DNA of 64,000 nt from Tatumella punctata (GCF_039523735.1 NZ_BAAAFW010000095.1:124001-188000); one strand, 5' to 3'; positions 9,656 to 18,733 are shown, counted from the first letter of the stretch. Numbers and translations are program-made. Notes: generated by a model not told the origin, from the letters alone.

Positions 9656-9666
9656 ATTTATTATCT

Positions 9667-9698
9667 CACCGTCAGCTCAGGCTGACGGTGTTGTTTTT
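9667..9698 (+). terminator. Intergenic hairpin terminator/attenuator between ackA and pta
   Basis: A perfect 10-base stem, CACCGTCAGC (9667-9676) with GCTGACGGTG (9681-9690), a 4-base loop and the tail TTGTTTTT. It has the form of an intrinsic terminator, yet pta lies 38 bases downstream in the same direction, so it is probably leaky or an attenuator. Confidence 0.8.
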
Positions 9699-9728
9699 AA
9701 GACCCGACAAAATGAAGAGAGGTCGATA

Positions 9729-11879
9729 GTGTCCCGCACAATTATGCTTATCCCCACCGGCACCAGTGTCGGTCTGACCAGTGTCAGCCTTGGCGTACTT
9801 CGCGCTATGGAACGTAAAGGGATGCGCCTCAGCATCTTTAAACCTATCGCACAGCCCCGTTCAAATAGCGATGCGGAAGACCATACCACCGCAATTATCC
9901 GCCATAATTCAACCATCCCTGCCGCCGAACCGTTCCGCATGTCTTACGTGGAAAACCTGCTGGGCTCAAACCAGCAGGATGTGCTGATGGAAGAGATTAT
10001 CGCCCGCTATCATGAGAACGCCGGTGATGCAGAGGTGGTACTGGTGGAAGGGCTGGTTCCGACCCGCAAGCACGAATTTGCCAATGCACTGAATTACGAA
10101 ATTGCCCGTACTCTGAATGCTGAGATTATTTTCGTCATGTCACCCGGTAACGATTCAGCTGCGCAATTTAAAGAACGGATTGAGATCGTTCAGGGCAGTT
10201 TCGGCGGGAAAAAAAATAAAAATATTTCAGGCATCATTATCAATAAGCTGAATGCACCGATCGATGATCAGGGCCGGACACGTCCTGATCTGTCAGAAAT
10301 TTTCGAAGATTCAACCGAAGCCGGCGTTGCCAGCCTGGAAGGCGAACAGTTTCGTGAAATCAGTCCGTTGCCGGTCTTAGGCTGTATTCCCTGGAGTTTT
10401 GACCTGATAGCGACCCGGGCTATCGATATGTGCCGTCATCTGAATGCGCGGATCGTCAATCAGGGTGACATCCGCACCCGGCGGATAAAATCAGTGACCT
10501 TCTGTGCCCGCAGTCTTCCGCATATGCTGGAACTGTTCCGGCCGGGATCTCTGCTGGTCACCTCAGCTGACCGGCCGGACGTACTGGTATCAGCATGTCT
10601 GGCTGCGATGAACGGTGTGGAAATTGGTGCCATTCTGCTGACCGGGGGATATGATATTGACCCGCCGATCCTCGATCTCTGTTCGCGGGCGATGCAAACC
10701 GGTCTGCCTGTGTTTACGGTCAACACCAACACCTGGCAGACATCGCTCAACCTGCAAAGTTTTAACCTGGAAGTGCCGGTGGATGATACCCAGCGTATCG
10801 AAAAAATACAGGAATATGTGGCCAGCCATATCAGCAGTCACTGGGTTGATTCACTGGGCGAAACATCGGTACGAAACCGCCTGCTCTCACCTCCTGCCTT
10901 CCGTTATCAGTTAACTGAACTGGCTCGTCAGGCGGCTAAACGTATTGTGCTGCCTGAGGGGGATGAGCCCAGAACGGTGAAGGCTGCTGCCATCTGTGCT
11001 GCCAGGGGTATCGCGACCTGTGTGCTGCTCGGTAATCCGGATGAAATACACCGTGTCGCCGCAGCCCAGGGCGTCAGCCTCGGTCAGGGTATCGAAGTGA
11101 TCGATCCGCTACAGGTACGGGAAAAATATGTGCCGAGGCTGGTTGAGTTGCGCAGGAATAAAGGGATGACCGAAATTGTCGCCCGCGAGCAACTGGAAGA
11201 TAATGTGGTCCTCGGAACCCTGATGCTGGAACAGAACGAAGTCGACGGGCTGGTTTCGGGGGCTGTTCATACCACCGCTAACACTATCCGTCCGCCATTA
11301 CAGCTGATTAAAACAGCGCCTAACAGTTCACTGGTATCATCGGTGTTCTTTATGTTGCTACCGGAACAGGTACTGGTTTACGGTGACTGTGCGATTAACC
11401 CGGACCCGACGGCAGAGCAACTGGCAGAAATTGCGATTCAGTCAGCAGACTCAGCCCGTGCCTTTGGTATTGATCCGAAAGTCGCCATGATCTCTTACTC
11501 CACCGGAAATTCCGGGGCCGGCAGTGATGTGGAAAAAGTCAGGGAAGCTACTCGTCTGGCCAGAGAAAAACGGCCTGATTTAATTATCGACGGTCCTTTG
11601 CAATATGATGCCGCCATTATGGAAGATGTGGCGAAGTCCAAAGCCCCGGATTCCGTGGTCGCAGGCCGGGCAACGGTGTTTGTCTTCCCGGACCTGAATA
11701 CAGGTAACACCACCTATAAAGCAGTACAGCGCTCTGCAAATCTGATCTCTATCGGGCCGATGTTACAAGGCATGCGTAAACCGGTGAATGACCTGTCACG
11801 CGGAGCACTGGTCGACGATATTGTCTACACCATTGCGTTAACCGCGATTCAGTCAAAACAGGCTGAAAATAATCACTAA
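9729..11879 (+). CDS. pta: Phosphate acetyltransferase
   Basis: 716 residues from the GTG at 9729 (AGAGAGG is 7 bases upstream; E. coli Pta also starts at this position with GTG). An in-frame ATG at 9624 overlaps ackA and is not needed. Residues 1 to about 380 form the P-loop-like and DRTGG regulatory domains (SADRPDVLVSACL, LLTGGY), and about 390-716 the phosphotransacetylase catalytic domain (LPEGDEPRTVKAAAIC, GAVHTTANTIRPPLQ, SYSTGNSGAGSDVEKV). It converts acetyl-CoA and phosphate to acetyl phosphate. Neighbour of ackA as expected. Confidence 0.98.
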   Translation: MSRTIMLIPTGTSVGLTSVSLGVLRAMERKGMRLSIFKPIAQPRSNSDAEDHTTAIIRHNSTIPAAEPFRMSYVENLLGSNQQDVLMEEIIARYHENAGDAEVVLVEGLVPTRKHEFANALNYEIARTLNAEIIFVMSPGNDSAAQFKERIEIVQGSFGGKKNKNISGIIINKLNAPIDDQGRTRPDLSEIFEDSTEAGVASLEGEQFREISPLPVLGCIPWSFDLIATRAIDMCRHLNARIVNQGDIRTRRIKSVTFCARSLPHMLELFRPGSLLVTSADRPDVLVSACLAAMNGVEIGAILLTGGYDIDPPILDLCSRAMQTGLPVFTVNTNTWQTSLNLQSFNLEVPVDDTQRIEKIQEYVASHISSHWVDSLGETSVRNRLLSPPAFRYQLTELARQAAKRIVLPEGDEPRTVKAAAICAARGIATCVLLGNPDEIHRVAAAQGVSLGQGIEVIDPLQVREKYVPRLVELRRNKGMTEIVAREQLEDNVVLGTLMLEQNEVDGLVSGAVHTTANTIRPPLQLIKTAPNSSLVSSVFFMLLPEQVLVYGDCAINPDPTAEQLAEIAIQSADSARAFGIDPKVAMISYSTGNSGAGSDVEKVREATRLAREKRPDLIIDGPLQYDAAIMEDVAKSKAPDSVVAGRATVFVFPDLNTGNTTYKAVQRSANLISIGPMLQGMRKPVNDLSRGALVDDIVYTIALTAIQSKQAENNH

Positions 11880-11888
11880 TCTCCGGAC

Positions 11889-11928
11889 ACAGACAGGCGG
11901 GCATTGATGCCCGCCTGTCTGTTATTTA
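11889..11928 (+). terminator. Rho-independent terminator after pta
   Basis: A perfect stem of about 15 bases (11889-11903 with 11908-11922) closes a TTGA loop and is followed by TATTTAT. It starts 10 bases after the pta stop and lies between convergent pta and yfcD. Confidence 0.8.
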
Positions 11929-11950
11929 TGCCGGCTAAATACCATAAAGA

Positions 11951-12496
11951 TTATGGCTGCAGCTCGTTAGAAGCGCGACGGCCTTCGTTATTACGGCTCA
12001 TCCATAAAGATAACGCCTTCAGAGAATCATCGGTGAATTCGTCACAACGAACGGTAATTTCTTCAGGTGTCATCCAGAAAATTTCAGCCACTTCTGTTTC
12101 CTGCATGGCAAAAGGCCCGCGGCAAACACAACTGAATAATGATCCCCAGACACGGCAATGCTCATCTTCAAAGTAGAATTTACCGTGTTCGGCAAAAGGA
12201 ACCGCCGCAATTCCCAGTTCTTCTTCAGCCTCGCGGCGCGCTGATGCCAGCACATCTTCTCCGGACTGAACGACACCACCGGCAGTCGCATCCAGCTTAC
12301 CTGGCATAAAGTCTTTAATTTCGGTCCGGCGCTGAACCAGTATCCGCCCCATTCCGTCATGCACCACGATATAGGTTGCCCGGTGACGGAGACACTCGGC
12401 ACGCATTTGCACGCGACTGGTTGTTGTGACAACGTTATCGTCTTCACTCACGATATCAACCTGCTCAATACCGTTTTCAGAAATTTGCTCCACCAT
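11951..12496 (-). CDS. yfcD: Nudix hydrolase YfcD
   Basis: 181 residues from the ATG at 12496, chosen because AAGGG lies upstream and the length fits E. coli YfcD (180); the frame is open for 17 more codons. The Nudix box reads GGVVQSGEDVLASARREAEEELGI-like: G, the RE and the EE pair of the motif are all there. The family also resembles isopentenyl-diphosphate isomerase in fold, but YfcD's natural substrate is not established. It is convergent with pta. In E. coli yfcC lies between pta and yfcD; it is missing here. Confidence 0.93.
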   Translation of the reverse strand: MVEQISENGIEQVDIVSEDDNVVTTTSRVQMRAECLRHRATYIVVHDGMGRILVQRRTEIKDFMPGKLDATAGGVVQSGEDVLASARREAEEELGIAAVPFAEHGKFYFEDEHCRVWGSLFSCVCRGPFAMQETEVAEIFWMTPEEITVRCDEFTDDSLKALSLWMSRNNEGRRASNELQP

Positions 12497-12700
12497 CCGT
12501 AACCCTTTTATCCAGCTGATACTCACTGTACTAATATTATCAGACAATTATTACAATGAACCAAAAGTCAGTATGAAATATTACTCTGTCACGGCACGCT
12601 GGCTGATTTTTCCGCAACCTCACCGGAAAAACCGCACGTTCAGCCCCCTTTGCCGGTTGCCAGATACCCCGCCTCAGCCCGCAGGCCAGGCGGGACAGGA

Positions 12701-13474
12701 TTATTTTAATGCACCGGAAAGGAATTGTTGCAGGCGCGGGCTTTTCGGCTGACTGAATACCGTCTGCGGATCACCCTGCTCTTCGATTTTCCCCTGATGC
12801 AGGAAAATAACATGATTTGAAACGTGACGGGCAAACTCCATTTCGTGGGTAACGACCACCATGGTTTTTCCCTCTTCCGCCAGCTGCTGCATAATACGCA
12901 GTACCTCACCCACCAGCTCCGGGTCCAGTGCTGATGTGGGTTCATCAAACAGTAACACTTCCGGTTCCATCGCCAGGGCTCTGGCAATCGATACCCGCTG
13001 TTGCTGTCCTCCCGACAGATGTACCGGGTATTTGGCACGGGCCCGTTCATCAATACCCACTTTATCCAGGTATTTAATCGCCCGTGCACGGGCCTCCTGT
13101 TTACTGACCCCCAGTACCTGCACCGGGGCTTCCATCACATTATCCAGCACCGTCATATGGCTCCACAGATTAAAGTGCTGAAACACCATCGTCAGCCGGG
13201 TACGTAATTTGCGCAGCTGTTCTTTATCAGCCACTTTCAGTTGCCCGTCGTTATCCCGTACCAGATGGATATTTTCATTATTCAGGGAAATAGAGCCTTC
13301 ACTGGGTTTTTCAAGAAAATTGATACAACGTAAAAAGGTACTCTTACCGGAACCGGAAGATCCGATAATACTAATCACATCACCAGCCGCAGCCTGTAAT
13401 GAAACGCCTTTGAGAACCTCATGCTCGCCATAACGTTTGTGGAGTTCTGTCACACTTAATTTTATATCAGCCAT
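12701..13474 (-). CDS. hisP: Histidine/basic amino acid ABC transporter ATP-binding protein HisP
   Basis: 257 residues, as in E. coli. Walker A GSSGSGKS (about 37-44), signature LSGGQQQR, Walker B VLLFDEP and the switch histidine in VVVTHE are intact, so it should hydrolyse ATP. Works as a homodimer under the HisQ-HisM channel. Last gene of the hisJ-hisQ-hisM-hisP cluster, 17 bases after hisM. Downstream, an inverted CCCGCCT/AGGCGGG pair near 12667-12691 may fold but has no T-run. Confidence 0.97.
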   Translation of the reverse strand: MADIKLSVTELHKRYGEHEVLKGVSLQAAAGDVISIIGSSGSGKSTFLRCINFLEKPSEGSISLNNENIHLVRDNDGQLKVADKEQLRKLRTRLTMVFQHFNLWSHMTVLDNVMEAPVQVLGVSKQEARARAIKYLDKVGIDERARAKYPVHLSGGQQQRVSIARALAMEPEVLLFDEPTSALDPELVGEVLRIMQQLAEEGKTMVVVTHEMEFARHVSNHVIFLHQGKIEEQGDPQTVFSQPKSPRLQQFLSGALK

Positions 13475-13491
13475 AATTTTACTCTGCGAAA

Positions 13492-14196
13492 TCAGGAGGT
13501 AACGTGGGGCAGCCAGCGACGCTCAGCCATACGGAACAACGTAATCAGACAATAAGAAATAATCAGATAAATAACGGCAGCAATACCAAACGCAGTAAAT
13601 GGCTGATAAGTAGCCGCATTAATATCTCTGGCTATTTTCAATACATCCGGTACGGTCGCGGTAAATGCCAGTGAGGTGGAGTGCAGCATCAGTATCACCT
13701 CATTGCTATAAGCTGGCAGCGCGATACGCAAAGCGGCAGGTAAGATGATACAGCGGTACATTTTAAAACGAGAGAACCCATAAGCCCTCGCTGCTTCAAT
13801 CTCACCATAGGGCACCGAACGGATAGCCCCTGCAAATACCTCTGTCGTATAGGCACAGGTATTCAGCGTAAACGCCAGGATGGCACAATTCATGCCGCTA
13901 CGGAAAAAAGCATTCAGCAGTTCGTTACCTTTCACTATTTCCAGGGTATACATCCCGGAATAAAATACCAGTAACTGAACATATAACGGCGTCCCGCGGA
14001 AAATATAGGTAAACAGCCAGACAGGGGTACTGATAAACCGGTTAGAAGAGACTCTGGCAATCGCCAGAAAAATGGCCATCACGCCACCAATAACCACAGA
14101 AATGATCAATAACCACAGCGTGATAGCAACCCCGGTAAAGCGATAGCCATCAGTCCATAACAATGACTTCCAATAGTCGTGAAGAATATCAATCAT
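13492..14196 (-). CDS. hisM: Histidine/basic amino acid ABC transporter permease HisM
   Basis: 234 residues with about five membrane helices and the cytoplasmic EAA loop (GEIEAARAYGFSRFKMYR) that docks on HisP. It pairs with HisQ to form the channel. The start overlaps the end of hisQ by 4 bases (ATGA type), pointing to coupled translation. Close to E. coli HisM (238) except for a slightly shorter C-terminus. Confidence 0.96.
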   Translation of the reverse strand: MIDILHDYWKSLLWTDGYRFTGVAITLWLLIISVVIGGVMAIFLAIARVSSNRFISTPVWLFTYIFRGTPLYVQLLVFYSGMYTLEIVKGNELLNAFFRSGMNCAILAFTLNTCAYTTEVFAGAIRSVPYGEIEAARAYGFSRFKMYRCIILPAALRIALPAYSNEVILMLHSTSLAFTATVPDVLKIARDINAATYQPFTAFGIAAVIYLIISYCLITLFRMAERRWLPHVTS

Positions 14197-14879
14197 AATT
14201 CAGCCTTTTTCACCCCAACTGAATAACGGCGTTCCAGCAACCACAGCACCCCGTTAGACACCGTAGTAAAGAACAAATAAATTACCCCGGCAACGATGGC
14301 AAAATAGAACGGCTGCCAGGTACTCTTACCGGCCAGTTGCGTAGCTTTGATCACATCTTCCAGGCCGAGCAATGACACTAACGCAGTAGCTTTCAGGATC
14401 ACCTGCCAGTTATTGCCAATAGCAGGTAATGCAAACCGCATCATCAGCGGAAAGGTGACTCGGCGGAAAATCTGAGCCCCTGACATACCATAGGCCGTCG
14501 CCGCTTCAATTTGTCCTTTAGGTACCGAGAGGAACGCTCCGCGAAATGTTTCGGTAAAATAAGCACCGTAGATAAAACCAATGGTAATGATACCGGCAAC
14601 CATCGGGTCAATATCAATTTGATCCCAGCTCAGTGCGTCAGTCAGCTGATTGAGGACAATCTGTAAACCATAATAAATCAACAGCATCAGAACCAGGTCA
14701 GGAATACCGCGGATAATAGTGGTATACAGGCCGAAAATAGTCGATAAAAGGCGGCTTTTAGATAACTTCGCCGCGGCACCTGTCAGGCCCAGAATCACCG
14801 CCAGAACCACAGAGCTGATTGCCAGTTCAATTGTTACCAGCGCACCTTTCATAATGACGTCGGTATATCCATAGAGCAT
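14193..14879 (-). CDS. hisQ: Histidine/basic amino acid ABC transporter permease HisQ
   Basis: 228 residues from the ATG at 14879; the upstream TTG at 14882 is in frame but not needed. About five membrane helices and the EAA motif (GQIEAATAYGMSGAQIFRR). Partner of HisM in the inner-membrane channel. It is separated from hisJ by 66 bases containing a stable hairpin, which can make permease expression lower than that of the binding protein, as is known for the Salmonella operon. Confidence 0.96.
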   Translation of the reverse strand: MLYGYTDVIMKGALVTIELAISSVVLAVILGLTGAAAKLSKSRLLSTIFGLYTTIIRGIPDLVLMLLIYYGLQIVLNQLTDALSWDQIDIDPMVAGIITIGFIYGAYFTETFRGAFLSVPKGQIEAATAYGMSGAQIFRRVTFPLMMRFALPAIGNNWQVILKATALVSLLGLEDVIKATQLAGKSTWQPFYFAIVAGVIYLFFTTVSNGVLWLLERRYSVGVKKAEL

Positions 14880-14910
14880 CAAAAAATTCCTGCAACAAAA
14901 GAAACAACAA

Positions 14911-14934
14911 CTGCCCGCACACTAAAGCGGGCAG
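14911..14934 (-). repeat. Hairpin between hisJ and hisQ
   Basis: CTGCCCGC (14911-14918) pairs perfectly with GCGGGCAG (14927-14934) over an 8-base loop. It lies just past the hisJ stop on the minus strand. In related operons such stems protect the upstream binding-protein mRNA and lower expression of the permease genes; that role is inferred here. Confidence 0.65.
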
Positions 14935-14945
14935 CTCGCGACGCA

Positions 14946-15728
14946 CTAATCGCCGTAAATATTAAAGTCGAAATACTGTTTCGCCAGTTTTTGGTAAGTA
15001 CCATCCTGCCGCATTGACTCGAAGGCTTTATCTATTGCGGTTTTCAGCTCATTATCACCTTTGCGCAGCCCCATTCCGGTACCGACACCAAAAATCTTAT
15101 CATCTTTAACTGCCGGGCCAGAGAAGGCATAGGCTTTACCCACCGGACTTTTCAGGAAGCCTTCTTCGGCCTGTACTTCATCCTGGAAAGCCGCATCGAT
15201 ACGCCCGGCATTCAAATCCTGATACACCTGATCCTGTCCGGCATAAGAGACCACATTCACGCCTTTCGGACGCCAGTATTGGTTAGCATAAGTCTCCTGG
15301 GTCGTCCCCTGTTCAACACCGATGGATTTACCTTTCAGTGAAGCGATTGTTGGCTGTAAGACTGACCCTTTCTTCGCCACCAGCCGGGAGTTAGCCGCAT
15401 ACAGTTTCTCCGAGAACGCGATCTCACGTTCACGTTTTTCGGTAATCGACAATGAAGAGATAATTGCGTCTATTTTTTCCGCCTTCAGTGACGGAATCAG
15501 CCCGTCAAAATCACTTTCCACATAAGTACATTTGGTATGAATACGGGCACAAATTTCATTGGTTAAATCGATATCAAACCCCACCAGCTGGCCGTTGGCA
15601 TTTTTTGATTCAAAGGGCGGATAGGTCGGATCAGTTCCGATACGAAGCGTTTTCGGGACTGCTGCAAAAACACTGCCGGCACTGGAGAATGCCAGCATCA
15701 GAGAAAGAGCTAATACTCGCTTTTTCAT
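14946..15728 (-). CDS. hisJ: Periplasmic lysine/arginine/ornithine/histidine-binding protein (HisJ/ArgT type)
   Basis: 260 residues. Signal peptide of about 22 residues (MKKRVLALSLMLAFSSAGSV then FAA) directs it to the periplasm. The ligand-binding signature GFDIDLTNEICARI, the SSLSITEKRE stretch and DAAFQDEV match SBP family 3. E. coli has tandem argT and hisJ here; this genome has one copy only, and the sequence mixes traits of both (for example VESDFDGLIPSL is ArgT-like, GVGTGMGLRK is HisJ-like). The upstream sigma-54/NtrC region is of the type known for argT in Salmonella. The symbol is therefore a compromise between hisJ and argT. Confidence 0.88.
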   Translation of the reverse strand: MKKRVLALSLMLAFSSAGSVFAAVPKTLRIGTDPTYPPFESKNANGQLVGFDIDLTNEICARIHTKCTYVESDFDGLIPSLKAEKIDAIISSLSITEKREREIAFSEKLYAANSRLVAKKGSVLQPTIASLKGKSIGVEQGTTQETYANQYWRPKGVNVVSYAGQDQVYQDLNAGRIDAAFQDEVQAEEGFLKSPVGKAYAFSGPAVKDDKIFGVGTGMGLRKGDNELKTAIDKAFESMRQDGTYQKLAKQYFDFNIYGD

Positions 15729-15792
15729 GGACTGCCCTCAGGTTAATTTTTATAGTGTTGAGTAATAAATGTTGTGTGCTCACTGATTCTTT

Positions 15793-15808
15793 AGCACATT
15801 TCATGCCA
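15793..15808 (-). promoter_or_regulatory. Sigma-54 (RpoN) promoter of the hisJQMP operon
   Basis: On the minus strand this reads TGGCATGAAATGTGCT. The -24 GG and -12 GC dinucleotides are at the exact spacing of the RpoN consensus TGGCACG-N4-TTGCW. It lies about 65-80 bases before the hisJ start, with two NtrC-type dyads about 110-145 bases further upstream. Confidence 0.8.
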
Positions 15809-15913
15809 GGCAGTTATCTTCCCGCCAGCCCCTTCGTCCGGCACCGGATGTTATGTATGGCGCAGCCTGCCCCCCCGGCGTCGCACTGCCGGATGGCTTG
15901 CTATTTACACTCA

Positions 15914-15930
15914 GGCACCCTAATGGTGCA
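15914..15930 (-). promoter_or_regulatory. NtrC (GlnG) binding site 1
   Basis: GGCACC-N5-GGTGCA, one base away from the consensus TGCACC-N5-GGTGCA. Centre at about 15922, roughly 120 bases upstream of the sigma-54 promoter of hisJ, a usual enhancer distance. Confidence 0.75.
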
Positions 15931-15935
15931 AAAAA

Positions 15936-15952
15936 GGCACTCTGATAGTGCC
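15936..15952 (-). promoter_or_regulatory. NtrC (GlnG) binding site 2
   Basis: GGCACT-N5-AGTGCC, a perfect dyad of the NtrC type. Its centre is 22 bases, two helical turns, from site 1, which allows cooperative binding of NtrC dimers on one face. Confidence 0.7.
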
Positions 15953-15989
15953 CCGGTATGTAATTGCTCTGTTTTGGTGCCCTGAGGGA

Positions 15990-16562
15990 TCAGCTTTTGC
16001 CCTGCCAGCGGGCAAATAAATCTTTCGGTAATTCAATATCAAACTGATCAATAACACGGTTCACTGTCTGATCAACGATATCCATGACGTTCTGCGGGCG
16101 GTGATAAAATGCGGGGACCGGAGGCATAATAATGGCCCCCATTTCTGCGGCAGTGGTCATCATTCTTAAATGACCAAGGTGTAAAGGCGTTTCCCGTACC
16201 CCAAGCACCAGCCGACGCCGCTCTTTGAGTACCACATCGGCAGCGCGGATCAGTAAGTTATCACTGTAGCTGTGCACAATGCCGGACAGGGTTTTCATTG
16301 AGCAGGGTAATAAGGCCATTCCATCCGTTTTGTAGGAGCCGGAGGAAATACTGGCACCAATATCACGAATATCATGAACAACATCCGCCAGTTGCTGCAC
16401 ATCACGTACAGAGAAGTCACTTTCCAAAGCAAGTGTCTGACGCGCTGACTGACTCATGACCAGGTGAGTTTCAACCTGCGGTACCTCTTTCAGTACCTGT
16501 AAAAGACGAATACCGTAAATAACGCCGCTGGCACCTGACACCCCGACAATGAGTCTTTTCAT
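15990..16562 (-). CDS. ubiX: Flavin prenyltransferase UbiX
   Basis: 190 residues from the ATG at 16562, preceded by GGAG; the frame is open for 11 codons upstream but the family starts with MKRLIVGxSGASG. UbiX joins dimethylallyl phosphate to FMN to make prenylated FMN, the cofactor of the UbiD decarboxylase in ubiquinone synthesis. Visible: GVSGASGVIYGIRLLQ (FMN site), SSGSYKTDGMALLPCSMKTL, and RRLVLGVRETPLHLGHLR. Lies between purF and the amino acid transporter as in E. coli. Confidence 0.96.
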   Translation of the reverse strand: MKRLIVGVSGASGVIYGIRLLQVLKEVPQVETHLVMSQSARQTLALESDFSVRDVQQLADVVHDIRDIGASISSGSYKTDGMALLPCSMKTLSGIVHSYSDNLLIRAADVVLKERRRLVLGVRETPLHLGHLRMMTTAAEMGAIIMPPVPAFYHRPQNVMDIVDQTVNRVIDQFDIELPKDLFARWQGKS

Positions 16563-16636
16563 AACCTGCTCCGGATAACACATTAAAGTGTGCATAATAA
16601 CGTGTCACAGGCCATTGAGGCGAATAGATTTCCTGT

Positions 16637-16670
16637 AACACAACAGGGCGGAAATCCGCCCTGTTGTGTT
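16637..16670 (-). terminator. Strong hairpin after purF
   Basis: A perfect inverted repeat of about 16 bases per arm (16637-16652 with 16655-16670) 20 bases after the purF stop. There is no clear T-run on either strand, so it may be an mRNA-stabilising or Rho-associated stem rather than a classical terminator. Confidence 0.55.
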
Positions 16671-16690
16671 TCCTGAGAATATCAAAGGGC

Positions 16691-18208
16691 TTACCCTTCG
16701 TTATGTAATTCCAGGTTTTCGACTTCCGTTTGTCTGGCAACAGCCTGCGCATCGTCATTACGCAAAGCCTGTAAATAATCCAGATATCCCTGATCCACGT
16801 CTTTGGTGACATAAATACCGTCAAACACAGAACAATCGAACTCGCTGATGTCCGGGTTTTCTTCGCGCACGGCAGCGATAAGGTCGCTCAGATCCTGGAA
16901 AATCAGGGCATCGGCTTTAATTAGCTGGCAAATTTCGTCAACTTCACGACCATGAGCAATCAACTCGGTGACGCTCGGCATATCAATACCATACACATTA
17001 GGGAAACGTACTTCCGGGGCCGCAGAGGCAAGATACACTTTCTTTGCCCCGGCTTCACGGGCCATCTCAATAATCTGCTCTGAGGTGGTACCACGTACAA
17101 TCGAGTCATCCACCAGTAATACGTTTTTATCCCGGAATTCAGCACGGTTTGCGTTCAGTTTACGTCGTACAGCACTGCGACGCATTTGCTGGCCCGGCAT
17201 AATAAAGGTACGCCCGACATAGCGGTTTTTCACAAATCCCTGCCGGTAAGGTTTATCCAGAATACGGGCAATCTCCAGAGCCACATCCGTCGATGTTTCC
17301 GGAATAGGGATAACCACATCAATATCCAGATCTTCCCACTCACGGGCAATTTTTTCACCCAGTTTAGTGCCCATCCGTACCCTCGCGCTGTAGACCGAAA
17401 TCTTATCGAGGAATGAATCCGGGCGGGCGAAATAGACATACTCAAACAGACAGGGATGCGTTTTAGGGTTTTCGGCACACTGTCGGGTCGACAGTTCGCC
17501 TTTCTCGGTGATATAAACCGCTTCGCCCGGTGCCACATCACGGATAAATTCAAAACCTAATGTATCCAGTGCCACACTCTCAGAGGCGACCATATATTCT
17601 GTGCGCTGATCAGGTAATACCCGTTTACCCAGAACCAGAGGACGAATACCGTTAGGATCACGGAAAGCAACCATGCCATGGCCGATGATCATGGAGACGA
17701 CGGCATAAGCACCACGTACCTGTTTATGCAGTGACTCTACCGCTGCAAAAATATTGTCTGCCGATAACGGATAGTCCTGGAAACGGTCCAGTTCCTGGGC
17801 AAAGACATTCAGTAAGACTTCAGAGTCTGAGGTGGTATTCACATGGCGGCGCCCGTGTTCAAACAACCGGGAACGCAATTCATGGGCGTTAGTCAGATTT
17901 CCGTTATGGGCCAGGGTGATGCCATAAGGAGAGTTTACGTAAAAAGGCTGGGCTTCCGAGGCACTAGAGCTTCCTGCTGTCGGGTAACGAACATGGCCAA
18001 TCCCCATATTCCCCTGTAGGCGCTGCATATGACGTGCTTCAAACACATCGCTCACCAGTCCGTTTGCTTTTCGCAGGCGAAAGCAATTCATTGCATCAAT
18101 GGTACAGATACCGGCAGCATCCTGACCGCGGTGCTGTAATACAGTTAATGCATCATAGATAGACTGGTTGACCGGCAGAAATCCGGTGATACCGACAATA
18201 CCGCACAT
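16691..18208 (-). CDS. purF: Amidophosphoribosyltransferase
   Basis: 505 residues, identical in length to E. coli PurF. It catalyses the first committed step of purine synthesis, glutamine + PRPP to phosphoribosylamine. The catalytic Cys2 is exposed after removal of Met (MCGIVGITG), the glutaminase domain covers about 2-230, and the PRTase domain has the PRPP loop NVLLVDDSIVRGTTSEQ. It follows cvpA by 36 bases in an operon under a PurR box. Confidence 0.98.
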   Translation of the reverse strand: MCGIVGITGFLPVNQSIYDALTVLQHRGQDAAGICTIDAMNCFRLRKANGLVSDVFEARHMQRLQGNMGIGHVRYPTAGSSSASEAQPFYVNSPYGITLAHNGNLTNAHELRSRLFEHGRRHVNTTSDSEVLLNVFAQELDRFQDYPLSADNIFAAVESLHKQVRGAYAVVSMIIGHGMVAFRDPNGIRPLVLGKRVLPDQRTEYMVASESVALDTLGFEFIRDVAPGEAVYITEKGELSTRQCAENPKTHPCLFEYVYFARPDSFLDKISVYSARVRMGTKLGEKIAREWEDLDIDVVIPIPETSTDVALEIARILDKPYRQGFVKNRYVGRTFIMPGQQMRRSAVRRKLNANRAEFRDKNVLLVDDSIVRGTTSEQIIEMAREAGAKKVYLASAAPEVRFPNVYGIDMPSVTELIAHGREVDEICQLIKADALIFQDLSDLIAAVREENPDISEFDCSVFDGIYVTKDVDQGYLDYLQALRNDDAQAVARQTEVENLELHNEG

Positions 18209-18244
18209 GTTGTCATTTCCTCATTAAGCCACATCCCCCCGCTG

Positions 18245-18733
18245 TTATGGCCGGGGTAAAAAACTCGACGTGCTCTGTAAATAGTCAAAAAACCATCTGA
18301 TGATGTAGCTAAACTGCGGAACCAGCTGCGATTGTGTCCAGTCAGTACTTTTGGAAAAACCCGTGAATGTATCGAGGAAAAAAAGGATAGCCGAAACAAT
18401 CAGCACTCCCCTTAACGCGCCAAAACAGACACCCAGTACCCTGTCCGTGCCGGACAATCCGGTCTTTTCGACCAGAGATCCAATCACGTAATTCACTATA
18501 GCTCCGACAATCAGCGTCGCGATAAATAACGCGGCAATTGCTACACCATTACGAACCATGGGCTCTTCAAACCCGGTAAACCAGACCGCAAGATAGGAAA
18601 AATAATGGCTGGCAACAAAAAAAGCACATCCCCAGGTGACTAAAGATAAGGCTTCACGCACAAATCCTCTGATCAGGCTAACTAACGCTGAAAATCCGAC
18701 TATCCCGATAATGACGTAATCAATCCAGTTCAT
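18245..18733 (-). CDS. cvpA: Membrane protein CvpA
   Basis: 162 residues from the ATG at 18733 (GGAAGAG upstream); the frame is open further upstream but that part would cover the PurR operator. Four membrane helices and the conserved FVREALSLVTWGCAFFVAS and KTGLSGTDRVLGVCFGALRG. Required in E. coli for colicin V production and linked to envelope stress and bile tolerance; biochemical role unknown. First gene of the cvpA-purF operon. Confidence 0.95.
   Translation of the reverse strand: MNWIDYVIIGIVGFSALVSLIRGFVREALSLVTWGCAFFVASHYFSYLAVWFTGFEEPMVRNGVAIAALFIATLIVGAIVNYVIGSLVEKTGLSGTDRVLGVCFGALRGVLIVSAILFFLDTFTGFSKSTDWTQSQLVPQFSYIIRWFFDYLQSTSSFLPRP

Noticed and set aside
12667..12691. Stem after hisP as terminator
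   Set aside because: The loop is long and there is no T-run.
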